From CAZDGB01 sp964504645 (GTDB lineage Bacteria > Planctomycetota > Planctomycetia > Planctomycetales > Planctomycetaceae), in assembly GCA_964504645.1 (NCBI GenBank), contig CAZDGB010000339.1, forward strand, positions 1 to 7,437: a stretch of 7,437 nt of DNA. Direction: 5' to 3'. How positions within the stretch are numbered: the stretch's first letter is position 1; each line of letters starts with the position of its first letter. Shown piece by piece: positions 5,751-7,437 of this stretch. The notes below the pieces were generated by a model, which searched no databases, was not told the DNA's origin, and saw only the letters and a program-made list of their open reading frames with translations. The translations under genes were made by a program, and so were the position numbers.

Positions 5751-6857
5751 ATGGGACTGCTGGTCGTGGGTTGCCTGTTGCCGGCGTTCTGGGTCAGTTT
5801 TCTGGCCACCGGGGCGATGCGCCTTGTTGCACCTCGAATCGGGCTGATGGATCGTCCCGCGGCTCGAAAGGTCCATCTTTTTCCCACGCCGCTGGGCGGA
5901 GGCGTCGGCATCTGGGCCGGGGTGGTGATTCCGATCACCGTCGCGCAACTCCTGATGCTGACAATGCGTGCGCAGGTTGAAGCGGCGTTACCCTCCGCCT
6001 TCACGCCCTACATCGAGGGAGCCATCACCCGCTCGGCGGAACTGTGGATCATCCTGGGTTGCGCGACGATTCTGGCGATCGCGGGACTGTTGGACGATTT
6101 CCGGCCACTTCCCTGGCTGCCGAGGCTCCTGCTGCAAGTCGGGGTATCGGCGGTGGTGGTTCTGTTCGGCGTGCGGGCGAGTTTGTTTGTCGCCGATCCG
6201 TGGGTCGGCGGCCTGCTCACCGTGGCGTGGTGCGTGGTGCTGGTCAACTCGTTCAATTTTCTGGACAACATGGACGGGCTGTCGGCGGGGATCGGGCTGA
6301 TCACCAGCCTGATGTTCGCCGTGATGATGCTTTCCCGGCCCGATGAGCCGCGGTGGCTGGTGGCCGGTTTCTTTCTGGTGCTCGCCGGGTCGTTGATCGG
6401 ATTTCTGTGCCACAACTGGTCGCCGGCCCGCATTTTCATGGGGGACGGCGGGGCGTATTTCCTCGGCTTCACGACGGCATGCATGTCGGTGCTGGGAACG
6501 TACTACACGGCGGCGGACGGCAAACGGCACGCGATCCTCGCCCCGTTCTGCGTGCTGGCGGTGCCGCTTTACGACATCTGCTCGGTCGTGTTTCTGCGGT
6601 TGAAGGAGGGCCGCAGCCCGTTTCACGCGGACAAGCGGCACTTCTCACATCGCCTGGTCGCGATGGGCCTCACCAAAGTCCAGGCGGTGCTCACGGTGCA
6701 TCTGGCGACGCTGACCACGGGCCTCGGCGGACTGCTGTTGCAGTACGTCTCCACGTGGCGCGCGGCGCTGATCATCGTGGCGATGGTCGGCTGCGTGATT
6801 CTGATCATCGCCGTGTTGGAAGCTGCGCCGCGGCCGGGCGAGAAGGCTACGCCTTGA
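5751..6857 (+). CDS. wecA: Polyprenyl-phosphate sugar-1-phosphate transferase (WecA/TagO/MraY family)
   Basis: An integral membrane enzyme of 368 residues that transfers a sugar-1-phosphate (GlcNAc-1-phosphate in WecA and TagO) from a UDP-sugar to undecaprenyl phosphate, starting lipid-linked O-antigen or other envelope glycans. About ten hydrophobic helices are visible. Family motifs in order: DRPAARKVHLFPTP (34-47), GLLDDF (112-117, the catalytic/Mg-binding Asp pair), NSFNFLDNMDGL (166-177), FMGDGGAYFLG (229-239) and HADKRHFSHR (292-301). The last is the WecA/TagO-type histidine-rich loop rather than the MraY loop, so lipid I synthesis in peptidoglycan is unlikely. The exact sugar cannot be read from the sequence. 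The ATG at 5751 follows GGAGA at 5736-5740, 10 bases away. Its last 11 bases overlap the end of the convergent gene at 6847. No glycosyltransferase cluster accompanies it in this window. Confidence 0.93.
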   Translation: MGLLVVGCLLPAFWVSFLATGAMRLVAPRIGLMDRPAARKVHLFPTPLGGGVGIWAGVVIPITVAQLLMLTMRAQVEAALPSAFTPYIEGAITRSAELWIILGCATILAIAGLLDDFRPLPWLPRLLLQVGVSAVVVLFGVRASLFVADPWVGGLLTVAWCVVLVNSFNFLDNMDGLSAGIGLITSLMFAVMMLSRPDEPRWLVAGFFLVLAGSLIGFLCHNWSPARIFMGDGGAYFLGFTTACMSVLGTYYTAADGKRHAILAPFCVLAVPLYDICSVVFLRLKEGRSPFHADKRHFSHRLVAMGLTKVQAVLTVHLATLTTGLGGLLLQYVSTWRAALIIVAMVGCVILIIAVLEAAPRPGEKATP

Positions 6858-7206
6858 TCCACTCCCGGGCGGCGGCGAGGTCCTTCTGGTCGAAGTACTT
6901 GATCGTCGCCGTCGTGAACGGTTTGCAGAACGTCGCCATGCCGGCTTCCCACTTCGAGTCGCCGACGATCGCCAGGCGTTCGATGTCCTTGAAGTGCTTC
7001 AAGTCGAACATGATGTCTTCCCACAGCGCGCCGGCGGTCCAGCCGTGGAAGTCGTGCAGGACGGCGAGAATGCGGACCTTGCCGTGCTCCTTGATCGCCG
7101 CTTCGGTGAGCGGGACGAATTGCTCGTACGCTTCCTTGGTCAGCTTGCCCGTGATCTGAACTTCGATGTTCTTGCCCTGCGTGGATTCCGAAACGGCGAA
7201 CGACAT
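6847..7206 (-). CDS. SpoIIAA-like / STAS superfamily protein (DUF3478 type)
   Basis: A 119-residue, probably cytoplasmic protein matching the SpoIIAA-like family (STAS/SEC14-type fold) in length and pattern. Visible landmarks are ITGKLTKEAYEQFVPL (18-33), a strand VRILAVL followed by FHGWTAGALWEDIMFDLKHF (53-72), IERLAIVGDSKWE (75-87) and the C-terminal KYFDQKDLAAAREWI (103-117). Some members bind lipophilic ligands; the biological role is not established, and despite the name this is not the sporulation anti-anti-sigma factor. The ATG at 7204-7206 is preceded by GAAGGAA (7214-7220) 7 bases away. The gene converges on the wecA-like gene, and the two stop codons overlap by 11 bp with no terminator hairpin between them. 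Confidence 0.9.
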   Translation of the reverse strand: MSFAVSESTQGKNIEVQITGKLTKEAYEQFVPLTEAAIKEHGKVRILAVLHDFHGWTAGALWEDIMFDLKHFKDIERLAIVGDSKWEAGMATFCKPFTTATIKYFDQKDLAAAREWIKA

Positions 7207-7437
7207 GGTGAAGTTCCTTCAATGTGGGACGGTGAGCTCGACCGTTGCATGATAGCGGGGCGGAACCAGGAGCGGGAGGGATCGGGAACGATCTTCACGC
7301 GAACTCAACAGCGCGAAATCTCAACCCAGGATTTTTTGCCACGCATCGTCGCGGATTAAGAATCGATTAAGAATCCGAACATCTGTCAAAATCTTCGCGC
7401 GGGAAAAGTTTCTGACTGTTCGCCATGCAGTCCGAAG
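7207..7437. other. Non-coding right edge upstream of the SpoIIAA-like gene
   Basis: I see no supported gene in these 231 bases. They hold the leader of the minus-strand SpoIIAA-like gene, an 11-bp tandem repeat at 7354-7375 and promoter-like boxes on both strands. An ATG at 7425 opens a plus-strand frame that leaves the window after four codons without a ribosome binding site, so it cannot be judged. Confidence 0.55.
7354..7375. repeat. Perfect 11-bp tandem direct repeat
   Basis: The unit GATTAAGAATC occurs twice head to tail (7354-7364 and 7365-7375) in a GC-rich setting. The 11-bp period is about one helical turn, so a protein bound to both copies would sit on the same face of the DNA. On the minus strand a perfect TTGACA (7384-7389) lies just upstream with only a weak -10 (TCGATT) 17 bases on; on the plus strand TTGCCA (7336-7341) is 16 bases before AAGAAT (7358-7363) in the first copy. 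Confidence 0.6.

Noticed and set aside
5525..6004. A 159-codon minus-strand frame reaching into the wecA-like gene
   Set aside because: Most of it is antisense to the 5' part of the wecA-like gene and the translation has no domain-like pattern.
7425..7437. Possible start of a plus-strand gene at the right edge (ATG CAG TCC GAA)
   Set aside because: Only four codons are visible and no ribosome binding site precedes the ATG, so nothing can be supported.
1..7437. A defence system, mobile element or CRISPR array
   Set aside because: No transposase, integrase, nuclease, toxin-antitoxin pair, spaced direct repeats or element ends were seen; the genes are housekeeping or lineage-typical.

Overview
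The window reads like chromosomal DNA of a planctomycete (inference). The genes are GC-rich and short operons are absent. There is a DUF1559 pseudopilin-like protein, a family greatly expanded in Planctomycetes, and a Tat-exported protein related to Gfo/Idh/MocA oxidoreductases, also typical of that phylum. No RNA gene, insertion sequence, CRISPR array or phage gene is visible.

Layout, left to right. (1) A manganese-type superoxide dismutase gene on the minus strand runs off the left edge, so its C-terminus is missing. It has its own likely promoter and an inverted repeat at the predicted transcription start. (2) A minus-strand Tat-signal protein with a divergent Gfo/Idh/MocA-like fold is followed by a GC-rich palindrome. 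(3) Divergently, on the plus strand, lies a DUF1559 protein with a type IV pilin-like N-terminus and a good sigma70-like promoter. (4) proS (bacterial-type prolyl-tRNA synthetase with editing domain) starts at a GTG behind a strong ribosome binding site. (5) A hairpin with a U-tract for the minus strand separates proS from a convergent small TPR protein. (6) About 530 bases of AT-richer DNA hold no firm gene, but on the minus strand they contain two short overlapping reading frames and a coding-like tract that may be remnants of a decayed gene. (7) A WecA/TagO-type polyprenyl-phosphate sugar-1-phosphate transferase on the plus strand overlaps, tail to tail, a SpoIIAA-like (STAS superfamily) protein on the minus strand. 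(8) The right edge is non-coding and holds a perfect 11-bp tandem repeat.

The genes do not form one pathway. They are mainly housekeeping (oxidative stress defence, translation, cell-envelope glycan synthesis) mixed with lineage-typical exported proteins, and strand changes separate most of them. I found no convincing new multi-gene system. The points most worth a second look are the sod operator-like repeat, the decayed or small-ORF region at about 5300-5720, and the 11-bp tandem repeat near the right end.
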